From positions 558,001 through 622,000 of the forward strand of contig NZ_CP042436.1 of NCBI RefSeq assembly GCF_007971025.1: a stretch of 64,000 bases of DNA. Direction: 5' to 3'. Shown piece after piece: positions 1 through 8,403 of the stretch. Positions within the stretch are counted from its first letter, which is position 1, and each line of letters begins with the position of its first letter. The position numbers were made by a program, and so were the translations under genes. Under the pieces are notes generated by a model, which was given only the letters and a program-made list of their open reading frames with translations, did not search any database and was not told the DNA's origin. This stretch comes from Mucilaginibacter ginsenosidivorans (GTDB taxonomy: Bacteria > Bacteroidota > Bacteroidia > Sphingobacteriales > Sphingobacteriaceae).

Positions 1-413
1 ATAAGCTTACTGTTGCCCGGATGCCGCATGATGTGTTTGATCTGCGAGAAAACCGGCGTGATACCGCTTCCTCCTGCAAAAAAGAAGATGTCTTTTTCAG
101 ACCGGTAGTCATTTACGGTAAAACGTCCCGCAGGTTCAACTGCATTCAAAATGTTGCCAACCTTCAGTTTAGTCAGCATAAACCGAGATATCTCGCCGTT
201 GGTTTGACGCTTCACCGTGATGGCAAGCAGAGTATCTTCAGGAGACGAGCTTAGTGAATACGACCGCCGTATCTCCACATCCCGATGGGTAAACACCAGG
301 GTTAAAAACTGGCCCGCCTGGTATGTAACTCTCTTACCGGAAGTCTCCTTTAAAAAGAATGTCGCAGCATCGGGTAATTCCCATTTAATAGCCTCAATTC
401 GCAGCTGAAGCAT
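1..413 (-). CDS. FAD/NAD(P)H reductase of the FNR/PaaE type, 3' part beyond window
   Basis: The first 137 codons of a ferredoxin-NADP-reductase-like flavoprotein are visible; the rest lies beyond the left edge. An N-terminal FAD-binding barrel carries the RRSYSLSSSP motif (Arg-x-Tyr-Ser contacts FAD), and AGGSGITP opens the NAD(P)-binding lobe. The family passes electrons from NAD(P)H through FAD to an iron-sulfur partner; phenylacetyl-CoA epoxidase reductase and flavohaemoprotein reductase domains are close relatives. The ATG at 411-413 overlaps the stop of the upstream oxidoreductase by one base (TGATG), so the two are translationally coupled. Whether a C-terminal 2Fe-2S domain follows cannot be seen. 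Confidence 0.85.
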   Translation of the reverse strand, partial: MLQLRIEAIKWELPDAATFFLKETSGKRVTYQAGQFLTLVFTHRDVEIRRSYSLSSSPEDTLLAITVKRQTNGEISRFMLTKLKVGNILNAVEPAGRFTVNDYRSEKDIFFFAGGSGITPVFSQIKHIMRHPGNSKL

Positions 414-1414
414 CACGACCAGGTTTTAAGCACGATCTTGCCGAACTGGGTCGAGTGCTCCATTTTCCGGACTGCCTTATCAGCATCGGCCAATAGGAAC
501 ACCTCATCCACGACCGGGACTATTTGATGTTCGTTCACAAAATCTACCATCGCCTTAAAATCATCCGGCGAACCCATGGTAGTCCCCAATATCTGTAGTT
601 GCTTCCAGAATATCTTGCGCCCGTTCAACGGAGGGATGTTCCCGGCCGTTCCACCAAAGAAAACGATACGGCAGCCGGGGTTGGCCAGATCGAGCAATTT
701 ATCGAAACCATCGCCCAGCGCGCTGTCTATGATCACGTCAAACCCACCCGCCATCAGCTTTAATTGTTCGGCCCAATCCTGCGCTTTGTAATTTACGCCT
801 GCAGAAGCACCCATTTGCTTCGCCATTTCAATTTTATCACCCGAGCCGGATGTTACAAACACCCGGCACCCGGCCGCAACAGCCCATTGCAGCGTGAATG
901 TACCGGTACCGCCACCTACCCCGGTTATAAGTACCTTATCGCCCTTTTTTGCTTTACCTTTCGTAAATAAAGCGCGGAACGTCGTCAAGCCGGCAAGGGG
1001 TAGTGCCGCAGCCTGTTCCCAGCTCAGGTGCGCCGGTTTCAGGTAAAGGTATTCGGCTTTAACTTTTACATATTCGGCCAGGGTGCCATTTTCCGGCAAA
1101 CCCAATATGCTAAAATCCCGGTTCTGGTATCCGGCATTGGGGCCCCAGTTATGGCAAGGATTAATGATCACTTCTTTATTAAGCCATTGCTTATTGGCAT
1201 TGTCCCCAACTTCTGATACGATACCTGCCCCGTCCGAGCCTAATATCGACGGATACTTTATTCCAGCGTATTTACCTATAGTTATCCAGTAATCCCGCCG
1301 GTTAAGCGCCGCGGCTTTGATCTGCACCAAAACTTCATCAGCGCCCATGGCAGGCTTTTCAACTTCTTTTAATACCAGCGGCTTATCTGCGGCTTCTAAT
1401 ACGATGGCTTTCAT
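413..1414 (-). CDS. Zinc-independent MDR-family oxidoreductase (quinone reductase/alcohol dehydrogenase-like)
   Basis: A 333-residue medium-chain dehydrogenase/reductase. The N-terminal GroES-like domain (about 1-125) has LGSDGAGIV, and the Rossmann domain has GVGGGTGTF near residue 167 for NADP(H) binding. The usual catalytic zinc set (Cys, GHE, Cys) is not evident, which points to a quinone-oxidoreductase or enoyl-reductase-like enzyme rather than a classical alcohol dehydrogenase. The substrate is unknown. It is the upstream partner of the FNR-type reductase, with a one-base stop/start overlap, suggesting one operon. Confidence 0.85.
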   Translation of the reverse strand: MKAIVLEAADKPLVLKEVEKPAMGADEVLVQIKAAALNRRDYWITIGKYAGIKYPSILGSDGAGIVSEVGDNANKQWLNKEVIINPCHNWGPNAGYQNRDFSILGLPENGTLAEYVKVKAEYLYLKPAHLSWEQAAALPLAGLTTFRALFTKGKAKKGDKVLITGVGGGTGTFTLQWAVAAGCRVFVTSGSGDKIEMAKQMGASAGVNYKAQDWAEQLKLMAGGFDVIIDSALGDGFDKLLDLANPGCRIVFFGGTAGNIPPLNGRKIFWKQLQILGTTMGSPDDFKAMVDFVNEHQIVPVVDEVFLLADADKAVRKMEHSTQFGKIVLKTWS

Positions 1415-1433
1415 GCAAGAACATTTTTCAAAA

Positions 1434-1530
1434 TTGTCGTTCTGAGCGTAGCGAAGAATCTAATAATGGGCTTATTTTTCGGACACAAAATACTTCCTTA
1501 ACAGATGCTTCACTGCGTTCAGCATAACAA
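1434..1530. repeat. Dispersed Bacteroidota inverted repeat (Ser-Glu-Ala-Ser type)
   Basis: Two arms, 1434-1461 and 1503-1530, form an imperfect inverted repeat: 21 of 28 positions match when one is reverse-complemented. The arms resemble the TTCTGAGCGTAGCGAAGAATCT-like intergenic repeat common in Sphingobacteriaceae genomes. When read as protein it gives AERSEAS and SLRSE strings that are often mis-annotated as small ORFs; the minus-strand reading across 1428-1712 is such an artefact. Confidence 0.7.
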
Positions 1531-1544
1531 AAGGGATATATCTT

Positions 1545-1574
1545 AAACAAAAAACGGCGAGATACCCCGCCGTT
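1545..1574 (-). terminator. Rho-independent terminator of the superoxide dismutase gene
   Basis: A 7-bp stem (AACGGCG at 1553-1559 with CGCCGTT at 1568-1574) has an 8-nt loop and is followed on the minus strand by a run of T. It lies about 20 bp beyond the sod stop codon. Confidence 0.8.
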
Positions 1575-1594
1575 CAAATCTTCTATTTTACTTA

Positions 1595-2206
1595 TTAAGC
1601 TGTTGCTTTTGCATATAGCTCGGCAACATGGTTCCAGTTGATCACGTTCCAGATAGCGGCCAGGTAATCCGGGCGGCGGTTCTGGTATTTCAGGTAGTAA
1701 GCATGTTCCCACACGTCGATACCTAAAATAGGCGTACCTTTTACTTCGGCAATATCCATCAAAGGGTTGTCCTGGTTAGGGGTCGAAGTAACCGCTAATT
1801 TTTTATCAGCAGTAACGATCAGCCATGCCCAGCCGGATCCGAAACGGGTTGCGCCTGCTTCAGACATCTTTGTTTTAAAGTCGGCAAATGAACCGAAAGT
1901 ACCGGTTATTGCTTCAGCAAGTTTGCCGGATGGCTCTCCGCCGCCGCTTGGCGAAAGCAGGGTCCAGAACATGGTGTGGTTATAGTGTCCGCCGCCATTA
2001 TTACGCACCCCCATAGGGAACTTCGAAATATTTTTGATAATATCTTCGATATTGCTGTCCGCCTCAGGTTTACCTTCGAGCGCCTTGTTTAAATTGGTAA
2101 CGTAAGCCTGGTGGTGTTTTCCGTGGTGAATCTCCATCGTCATTTTGTCGATGTGAGGTTCCAGAGCATCGGTAGCGTAGGCCAATGCAGGTAGTGTAAA
2201 TGCCAT
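1595..2206 (-). CDS. sodA: Superoxide dismutase, Mn/Fe family (Mn-type signature)
   Basis: A cytoplasmic 203-residue Fe/Mn superoxide dismutase without a signal peptide, converting superoxide to oxygen and hydrogen peroxide. Metal ligands are His27 ([11 protein letters not shown]), His77 (NHTMFW), Asp164 and His168 (DVWEHAYY). The GGGH sequence just before NHTMFW and the NQD at about 144-146 are the residues usually found in manganese enzymes, although many Bacteroidota enzymes accept either metal. Single-gene transcript: exact TAnnTTTG element upstream, hairpin terminator downstream. Confidence 0.95.
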   Translation of the reverse strand: MAFTLPALAYATDALEPHIDKMTMEIHHGKHHQAYVTNLNKALEGKPEADSNIEDIIKNISKFPMGVRNNGGGHYNHTMFWTLLSPSGGGEPSGKLAEAITGTFGSFADFKTKMSEAGATRFGSGWAWLIVTADKKLAVTSTPNQDNPLMDIAEVKGTPILGIDVWEHAYYLKYQNRRPDYLAAIWNVINWNHVAELYAKATA

Positions 2207-2242
2207 AATGAACTATTTTTAAAGGTTGTGAATCGTATCCTA

Positions 2243-2250
2243 CAAATATA
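2243..2250 (-). promoter_or_regulatory. Putative -7 element of the sod promoter
   Basis: Read on the minus strand this is TATATTTG, an exact fit to the Bacteroidota sigma-A -7 consensus TAnnTTTG, 37 bp before the sod start codon. No convincing -33 TTG was found at the usual spacing. Confidence 0.5.
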
Positions 2251-2348
2251 AAGTTATGAGGGTGACTTTTGTTCTATTAAATGTCAATTTTGTGTTAGCG
2301 TATGATTGATGGCTCCCGGATCATGGCGAGCATCTTATTTGCTATGAA

Positions 2349-2825
2349 CTATTTGCCCTTCCGCTTACCCCTGAAAAAACTCCGCACTAATTCTGCGCAT
2401 TCATTTTCCTTTATCCCGCCGGTGATAAGGGTTTTGGGATGTGTGATCTTTTGGTTAAGCCGGCCAAAACCCATCCGCGTATCATAAGCCCCGAAAACGA
2501 TCTTCTGCAGCTGGAACCAGTACGAGGCGCCGGCGCACATTACGCAGGGTTCAAGGGTAACATAAAGCGTGCAGTCTTTCAGGTATTTGCCGCCAAGGAA
2601 ATTAGCCGCAGCTGTCAAAGCCTGCATTTCGGCATGTGCGGATACATCGTTCAACCGTTCGGTAAGGTTATGGCCCCGGCCTATGATCTTTCCTTTGCAA
2701 ACCACAACGGCACCTATCGGTATCTCATCCTCTTCCAGGGCAAGTTTGGCTTCCTTCAGCGCCTCGGTCATGAAGAAATCATCGGGTGATATGGCCGGCT
2801 CATCGCCGAAAGTATAATAGCGCAT
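2349..2825 (-). CDS. tadA: tRNA-specific adenosine deaminase TadA
   Basis: A 158-residue zinc deaminase that converts A34 to inosine in the wobble position of tRNA-Arg(ACG). The active site is complete: His64 and proton-shuttling Glu66 in HAEMQ, zinc ligands Cys94 and Cys97 in PCVMCAG. The basic C-terminus (FFRGKRKGK) is typical of TadA. It follows csaA with a TAATG overlap, so both tRNA-related genes are read from one message. Confidence 0.93.
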   Translation of the reverse strand: MRYYTFGDEPAISPDDFFMTEALKEAKLALEEDEIPIGAVVVCKGKIIGRGHNLTERLNDVSAHAEMQALTAAANFLGGKYLKDCTLYVTLEPCVMCAGASYWFQLQKIVFGAYDTRMGFGRLNQKITHPKTLITGGIKENECAELVRSFFRGKRKGK

Positions 2826-3160
2826 TACATTAATTTACTGCCGTTCGGCACCTTTTGTTCTACAGACGTCAGCACAATATCGCCATTATCATCGGCAAAA
2901 CCGGTGATCAGAAACTCCGACATAAAAGTGGCGATCTGCTTTTTTGGAAAATTGATGACCCCGACGATCTGCCGGCCAATCAGCTCTTCTTTCGTGTAGT
3001 GTTTCGTTATCTGTGCACTCGACCATTTGATGCCAAATGGCCCAAAGTCGGCCTTCACTTTATAAGCCGGCTTATTTGCTTCGGGAAAATCAGCTACTTC
3101 GAGTATGGTGCCGGCGCGAAGTTCGACCTTCTCAAAATCATGCCAGGTAATAGTTTCCAT
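2825..3160 (-). CDS. csaA: CsaA-like tRNA-binding domain protein
   Basis: A 111-residue single-domain OB-fold protein of the CsaA/EMAP-II tRNA-binding family (VELRAGTI...[12 protein letters not shown] type core). In Bacillus, CsaA is a secretion-related chaperone; the fold also binds tRNA. It is full length for the family. The stop codon shares one base with the tadA start. The upstream spacer (3161-3218) contains three iterations of an ATGCAAAT-like word. Confidence 0.88.
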   Translation of the reverse strand: METITWHDFEKVELRAGTILEVADFPEANKPAYKVKADFGPFGIKWSSAQITKHYTKEELIGRQIVGVINFPKKQIATFMSEFLITGFADDNGDIVLTSVEQKVPNGSKLM

Positions 3161-3218
3161 AGTGCAAAGCTATGGGAGAAATGCAAATTGCAAAATGCAA
3201 ATGAGAAAAACCGGGATG

Positions 3219-3869
3219 TTAAACGCTTATGATGCCGCGTTTAATGGCAAATATAACCAGGCCAACAAGGTTTTTTGAGCCTGTTTTTTCAAATAACCGC
3301 GCCCTGTAACCCTCTACCGTACGCACGCTAAGGAATATCTTATCGGCAATTTCCTGGTTGGAATATTCCTGGCAAACCAATTTCAGCACTTCTATTTCCC
3401 TGTCGTTCAGTTCGATACTTTGCTGCCCAGCGTCGGCCTGGCCCGGCCCCACCAGTTGTTTGATCAGCGTTACAGAAAGGTGCTCGTTAAAGTAGAATCC
3501 TTTATTATAAACCGTAGAAATTGCTTCGATGATCTCCTCGGGCTCTGCATTCTTCAACAAATAACCCGATGCGCCGGCCTTCATCATGTCAACTATATAC
3601 TTGTCCTCGTTATGCATGGATAAGGCCAGTACTTTGATATCCTTAAAATTCTGGTGAATGTGAGCGGTAGTTTGCATGCCGTCCATTTCGGGCATTTTAA
3701 TGTCCATCAATATCACATCGGGGGTACGGGTAGCAAGCTGTCCTATCAGTTCCTTCCCGTTTGATGCTTCTATGACCAAATTAAAATCGGCGCAGTCCTC
3801 CAGGGTGGCTTTTAAACCATTCCTGAAAATTTTGTGATCGTCGGCTATTGCAAGATTTATCGGCTTCAT
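3219..3869 (-). CDS. NarL/FixJ-family response regulator
   Basis: A 216-residue two-component regulator: receiver domain 1-125 with phosphoacceptor Asp56 (VILMDIKMPEMDG) and acidic pair Asp10-Asp11, then a LuxR-type helix-turn-helix at about 148-210 (LNDREIEVLKLV, SVRTVEGYRARL). It is 39 bp downstream of its probable cognate histidine kinase. The target genes are unknown. Confidence 0.93.
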   Translation of the reverse strand: MKPINLAIADDHKIFRNGLKATLEDCADFNLVIEASNGKELIGQLATRTPDVILMDIKMPEMDGMQTTAHIHQNFKDIKVLALSMHNEDKYIVDMMKAGASGYLLKNAEPEEIIEAISTVYNKGFYFNEHLSVTLIKQLVGPGQADAGQQSIELNDREIEVLKLVCQEYSNQEIADKIFLSVRTVEGYRARLFEKTGSKNLVGLVIFAIKRGIISV

Positions 3870-3908
3870 TGACAGGATAAATATAGAATAAATTTATTAA
3901 TTATAAGT

Positions 3909-4691
3909 TTATCGCCGCGGGAGCGGAATATTTATTGTCGTGATCGTTCCACTAAGCGGTTTCGAATAAATATCGATCTTCCCGTTGATCAGCTGAACCC
4001 TGCTGCGAAGGTTCTTTATGCCAAACCCATGCTTCACCGTTTCAATATTGAACCCTTTACCATTATCGCGAAAGCTCATTACAAGTGTATTGCCGTTTTT
4101 TGCAAGATCAACATGTATAGTTGAAGCCTCCGAGTGTTTTACCGCATTCCCAAAAAGCTCCTGTGCTATACGATAAAGTGTCAGCTCTATTTCCGATCCG
4201 AAGCGCTCGTCACCAAGCTTTCTCGTAAATGCCACCTGTATGGGGGTATTGTCGTTCATTTTCACGCACAAGGCCTGCAGCGCATCGATCAATCCAAAAT
4301 CCGTCAGTACAGGGGGCAACACGTTATGGATAATGTTCCGTATCTCCTGTATGCATTCATCGGTAAGTTTGCGTGTATCCGCCAGCATGGCGTTTTGACC
4401 CTCGTTCAGCTTATCCAGCTTATGCAGTTTCAGTTTTATGGCCGAAAGCACCTGCCCTACACTATCGTGCAAATCCTCGGCCAGCCTTTTTCGTTCAGTT
4501 TCCTGCGCCTCGATAACAGCTTTAAGCAATTCCTGCTGACGTTCGTCCTCCAGCCGCCTCAGGGCAACCTGGTTTTTGATCATTTTCCGCTGGTAAACGA
4601 TCACGAAAAAAAACAAACCGGTAATCAGTACCACGACTACCAGTGTGCCAATAATTAATACTGGTATTATGCTATTTTCTGGGGCTGGCAA
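3909..4691 (-). CDS. HisKA_3-type sensor histidine kinase
   Basis: A 260-residue membrane kinase. One transmembrane helix (about 9-33) is followed by a coiled linker, the HisKA_3 dimerisation helix with phosphorylated His75 (LAEDLHDSVGQ), and an ATPase domain with DNGKGF and GFGIKNLRSR. There is no extracellular sensor domain, so sensing may depend on the membrane or on the polytopic protein encoded just upstream. The start is TTG at 4689-4691, inside the upstream gene (25-bp overlap); no ATG precedes the membrane helix. It pairs with the downstream NarL-type regulator. Confidence 0.9.
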   Translation of the reverse strand: MPAPENSIIPVLIIGTLVVVVLITGLFFFVIVYQRKMIKNQVALRRLEDERQQELLKAVIEAQETERKRLAEDLHDSVGQVLSAIKLKLHKLDKLNEGQNAMLADTRKLTDECIQEIRNIIHNVLPPVLTDFGLIDALQALCVKMNDNTPIQVAFTRKLGDERFGSEIELTLYRIAQELFGNAVKHSEASTIHVDLAKNGNTLVMSFRDNGKGFNIETVKHGFGIKNLRSRVQLINGKIDIYSKPLSGTITTINIPLPRR

Positions 4692-5296
4692 AGTAATCCG
4701 GTTGTATATAACAAGTTAGCTATTATATTGGTGATATTATTGATCATATAGTAAGGCGGCCGCTCATCGGCAGGTATCCTTGCTATAAGCATAAACAGAA
4801 AAATGTTGATAGAAAAATAAAACAGTACAGCTGCATTGAACCAAAAAAGTCCCTGTTTCTCGATATGGACAAACTCCTGCCGGGTCAGCAACTGGTAAAA
4901 ATAAAACAACGACAATATAATAAATACTATGCTCGAAGCCGTATTCGATTCCGTCGGATAGGCAAAAAGATTTCTTGCAAAATATACAGCGATAATAAAT
5001 GCCGGTACACAAAGTGCAACTGTGAGTATTTTAAACTCTTTGCTGAAAAACGCTTTATAATAAATTACACCGAAGAACATGATATTGAGGATCACAAATA
5101 TGTTTATCGCCAATATGTTGTTTATGTGCCACCAAGGTAATAACCATTGCGTCAAGTCGGATATAGCCGACACGATCAAAAAAAGACCTATAATTTTGGC
5201 GATCTTATCGAGGTGCCTGTAATTATAGATCAATGCGATAAGCGGCAGCAATCCTGACGCTGAAGAAATGTAATCAAATATCTGTTCTTTGGACAT
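4667..5296 (-). CDS. Polytopic membrane protein preceding a two-component system
   Basis: A 209-residue hydrophobic protein with about six or seven predicted membrane helices and short loops. I recognise no enzymatic motif. Its 3' end overlaps the histidine kinase start by 25 bp, which implies coupled translation and possibly a sensory or regulatory role for the kinase, which itself lacks an input domain. Function unknown. Confidence 0.75.
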   Translation of the reverse strand: MSKEQIFDYISSASGLLPLIALIYNYRHLDKIAKIIGLFLIVSAISDLTQWLLPWWHINNILAINIFVILNIMFFGVIYYKAFFSKEFKILTVALCVPAFIIAVYFARNLFAYPTESNTASSIVFIILSLFYFYQLLTRQEFVHIEKQGLFWFNAAVLFYFSINIFLFMLIARIPADERPPYYMINNITNIIANLLYTTGLLCQPQKIA

Positions 5297-5309
5297 AAAG
5301 ATAAGGTAT

Positions 5310-5804
5310 TCAACTTCCGGTCAGCACGTTTTGCGGGCAATTAGCCGAACCCGGGCATGGATGCGCCTGCTCAGCAACAAATCCGGTAGCCCCTGTCGAA
5401 CCATCGGATGTTGCCATCGCTTTGAACGTATGCGGCTGAGCAGCGCCTTCGGCTACTTCAACTTTTCCGTTCGCGGGCAAAAGATCCATACCCTGCGCGT
5501 TTGCGCCAACCAGTATAAAATGATCATCGCCGATAGCCCCGGCTATATATTTCTTTAAAAAATTTGCTATCCCGAAAATGAACTTCTGCCAGCCATTCAA
5601 TCTTTGGCCGTTGCCATAATAAATACGTATGCCCAGGCAACCTGGCTGCTGCAAAAGGCGATTAAGTATTTCGCTGCCGAAAAATTGCGAAATGGAATTA
5701 TGCGGATAACGGTCGCGATGGTTCTTCGTCCATTCTGCCGCTAACGCAATGTCAATTTCCGCCCCTTCCTTACCGGTTATAGGGGTCCTTGTTTTTGTTT
5801 CCAT
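5310..5804 (-). CDS. Hypothetical cytoplasmic protein, Bacteroidota-restricted family
   Basis: A 164-residue soluble protein without signal peptide or membrane segment. It has a conserved-looking N-terminal half (HRDRYPHNSISQFFG, CLGIRIYYG) and a C-terminal CPGSANCP cysteine pair. The GIRIYYG pattern recurs in uncharacterised proteins of this phylum that I cannot name. It lies 13 bp upstream of the membrane protein gene and probably starts the operon leading to the two-component system. A 16-nt palindrome lies 50 bp upstream of its start. Confidence 0.7.
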   Translation of the reverse strand: METKTRTPITGKEGAEIDIALAAEWTKNHRDRYPHNSISQFFGSEILNRLLQQPGCLGIRIYYGNGQRLNGWQKFIFGIANFLKKYIAGAIGDDHFILVGANAQGMDLLPANGKVEVAEGAAQPHTFKAMATSDGSTGATGFVAEQAHPCPGSANCPQNVLTGS

Positions 5805-5853
5805 GATTTAAAATGAGTGAGTTGAGGGTTTATTTTACTAAAATTAGAATTAA

Positions 5854-5869
5854 TTGGTTACTTAACCAA
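5854..5869. promoter_or_regulatory. Perfect 16-nt palindrome upstream of the two-component operon
   Basis: TTGGTTA and TAACCAA flank a CT dinucleotide (7-2-7), 50 bp upstream of the 5804 start codon. It could be a repressor or response-regulator operator for the operon that ends in the NarL-type regulator. This assignment is inference only. Confidence 0.4.
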
Positions 5870-6043
5870 CAAGCACTATAAGCCCTGGCAAGGCTTTGAC
5901 TTTAAGTAAAAAATATTCAAACTGCTGATATTCAGCTTTGTTTTTGAAAATCGGCTTACTGTGTGCCTTTAAACAATACGTAGTTTTACGCAGCAAAAAC
6001 AGTGTTCTTACGGTGTAGCAATATGGCTTTATAGACCCCCTGT

Positions 6044-6772
6044 TCAGCTTAATTGCAGGTAGATAAGCGCTGCAATTGCCCCGCCAATCACCGGACCAAG
6101 TATTGGTATCCAGGCATAGCCCCAGTCGCTTGTCCCCTTACTTTTGATGGGCAGCAGGGCATGCATAATACGAGGGCCAAGGTCGCGTGCAGGGTTGATG
6201 GCGTAGCCGGTGGTTCCGCCCAGGGAAAGGCCGATAACCCACACTAAAAGAGCGACCGGCAGCGCACCGACAGAGCCGAGGCCAATCGGCACTTTAGTAG
6301 GTTTAATTTCAGCGCCTGTTACATAAAAAACAACAAAAACCAGCACAAACGCCCCGATGATCTCACTGGCAATGTTTGACACATAGTTGCGTACGGCAGG
6401 ACCTGTACAAAAAACCGCGAGAACGGATCCCGGCTCATTGGTCCGCTTAAAATGATCGTAATACATCACCCATACCAGCAATGCGCCGCACATAGCGCCC
6501 AGCATTTGTGCGATGATATATGAAAGTACATTCGACCACAAAAATTTACCGGCTATTGCCAGACCGATGGTAACGGCCGGGTTTAAATGTGCGCCGCTAT
6601 AGGGCCCCGCTACGGTTATGCCGACAAAAACCGCAAGCCCCCACGCGGTAGTAATCACTATCCAACCACTATTGTTGCCTTTGGTATCTTTTAAAAGTAC
6701 ATTGGCTACCACGCCATCACCCAGCAGGATGAGCAGCATAGTTCCAATAAATTCAGCTAAAAATGGTGACAT
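6044..6772 (-). CDS. glpF: Glycerol facilitator (aquaglyceroporin) GlpF
   Basis: A 242-residue MIP-family channel with six membrane helices and both half-helix signatures: NPA at 64-66 (SGAHLNPAVT) and 193-195 (GYAINPARD). Asp197 after the second NPAR is the residue that separates glycerol channels from strict water channels. It is the last gene of glpD-glpK-glpF and supplies glycerol to the kinase. Confidence 0.95.
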   Translation of the reverse strand: MSPFLAEFIGTMLLILLGDGVVANVLLKDTKGNNSGWIVITTAWGLAVFVGITVAGPYSGAHLNPAVTIGLAIAGKFLWSNVLSYIIAQMLGAMCGALLVWVMYYDHFKRTNEPGSVLAVFCTGPAVRNYVSNIASEIIGAFVLVFVVFYVTGAEIKPTKVPIGLGSVGALPVALLVWVIGLSLGGTTGYAINPARDLGPRIMHALLPIKSKGTSDWGYAWIPILGPVIGGAIAALIYLQLS

Positions 6773-6847
6773 TATATCTTAGGTTTTTAAGTTGATATTT
6801 TTTGAGAAGCAGGATTCAAGATTTTTTGCCTGTCCTGAATCCTGGCT

Positions 6848-8338
6848 CTACTCAACACTCCATGCCTGTGCAGCACGCACAGCCTTTTTCCACCCTGCGA
6901 TGCCCTGCTGTGTTTCAGTCGAATGGGCAACCGGTTCAAAGATCCTTTCAGCCTGCCATAGTTCTTTGATCTCATCCACACTTTTCCAGTATCCGACCGC
7001 CAGTCCCGCTAAATAGGCCGCGCCAAGCGCAGTAGTTTCCACTACATTTGGCCTGATGACTTTGCACCCCAGCAAATTTGCCTGGAACTGCATCAGTAAG
7101 TTATTACCCGTCGCACCCCCATCCACCCGTAGTTCGCTGATCGGTAAACCGGCGTCGGCTTCCATTGCTTTAAGCACGTCCATGGTTTGATAAGCGATAG
7201 ATTGTAAAGCGGCCCTTGCTATATGCCCTGCGGTTGTGCCACGTGTTAGTCCGACAATTGTTCCGCGCGCTTCAGGGTCCCAGTAAGGGGCTCCCAATCC
7301 GGCAAAAGCTGGCACAAAATAAACACCGCCGATATCAGGTACACTTAAGGCAAGCTGCTCTACTTCCGCCGAGGTTTTGATAACACCCAATCCATCGCGC
7401 AGCCATTGTACCACTGCGCCACCAATAAATATACTGCCTTCAAAAGCGTAATGTGTCGTACCGTTTATTTTCCAAGCGATGGTAGTCAACAGGTTATTTT
7501 TTGATGCGATGAACTTTTCGCCAATGTTCATCAGCATAAAGCAGCCCGTTCCGTAGGTGTTTTTCACCATGCCGTTATCAATACACATTTGCCCGAAAAG
7601 TGCGGCGTGCTGGTCGCCCGCTATGCCGGCGATGGGTATTTTAGATGCAAAGATGGTAGTGGTGGTTTCTCCGTATATCTCGCTGCTTTGTTTCACCTCG
7701 GGCAGCATATTTTTGGGGATGTCCAATAATTGCAATAGCTCGTCATCCCATTCCAGCGTTTGTATGTTAAAGAGCATCGTACGGCTGGCATTGGTTACAT
7801 CGGTAGCGTGAACTTTGCCGCGTGTAAATTTCCAAACCAGCCAGCTGTCGACCGTTCCAAAAGCGAGCTTGCCAGCCTCTGCTTTTGCCCGTGCACCTTT
7901 TACATTATCCAATATCCACCTGACTTTTGACCCCGAGAAATAAGCGTCAATAACCAAACCAGTTTTGGATTGCACCAGCGTGGCATGGCCGTCCTGTTTC
8001 AGCTGGTCGCAAAAACCCGCCGTGCGCCTGTCCTGCCAAACGATAGCGTTATAAATTGGTTCGCCGGTGGCCCTGTCCCAAACAATAGTAGTTTCCCGCT
8101 GATTGGTAATACCGATAGCCTTGATATTGGTACCATTGATCCCCATTTTCACGGTAGCCTCTGCGGCTACGCCAGCCTGGCTCGACCAGATTTCGTTGGG
8201 ATCATGTTCAACCCAACCCGGCTGCGGGAATATCTGTGTAAATTCTTTCTGGGCCACCGACCTGATCTGCCCATTATGATCAAAAACTATTGCGCGCGAA
8301 CTTGTGGTACCCTGGTCGAGGGCCAAAATATATTGTTC
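6848..8338 (-). CDS. glpK: Glycerol kinase
   Basis: A full-length 497-residue FGGY kinase phosphorylating glycerol to sn-glycerol 3-phosphate with ATP. The N-terminal phosphate loop DQGTTSSRA, the FGGY-family [10 protein letters not shown] segment and the C-terminal [16 protein letters not shown] signature are present. The start codon is the CAT complement ending at 8341. It lies between glpD (62 bp) and glpF (75 bp), all in one direction. Confidence 0.97.
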   Translation of the reverse strand, partial: EQYILALDQGTTSSRAIVFDHNGQIRSVAQKEFTQIFPQPGWVEHDPNEIWSSQAGVAAEATVKMGINGTNIKAIGITNQRETTIVWDRATGEPIYNAIVWQDRRTAGFCDQLKQDGHATLVQSKTGLVIDAYFSGSKVRWILDNVKGARAKAEAGKLAFGTVDSWLVWKFTRGKVHATDVTNASRTMLFNIQTLEWDDELLQLLDIPKNMLPEVKQSSEIYGETTTTIFASKIPIAGIAGDQHAALFGQMCIDNGMVKNTYGTGCFMLMNIGEKFIASKNNLLTTIAWKINGTTHYAFEGSIFIGGAVVQWLRDGLGVIKTSAEVEQLALSVPDIGGVYFVPAFAGLGAPYWDPEARGTIVGLTRGTTAGHIARAALQSIAYQTMDVLKAMEADAGLPISELRVDGGATGNNLLMQFQANLLGCKVIRPNVVETTALGAAYLAGLAVGYWKSVDEIKELWQAERIFEPVAHSTETQQGIAGWKKAVRAAQAWSVE

Positions 8339-8403
8339 CATTACAGGTTTAAAAGAATAATTGGTTTATAAAGCTACCTAATATTTTCAGTACAATCCAC
8401 GCG

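Noticed and set aside
1428..1712. 94-residue minus-strand frame across the dispersed repeat
   Set aside because: It is a translation of the Ser-Glu-Ala-Ser intergenic repeat and of the out-of-frame end of the sod gene, with no domain or ribosome site.
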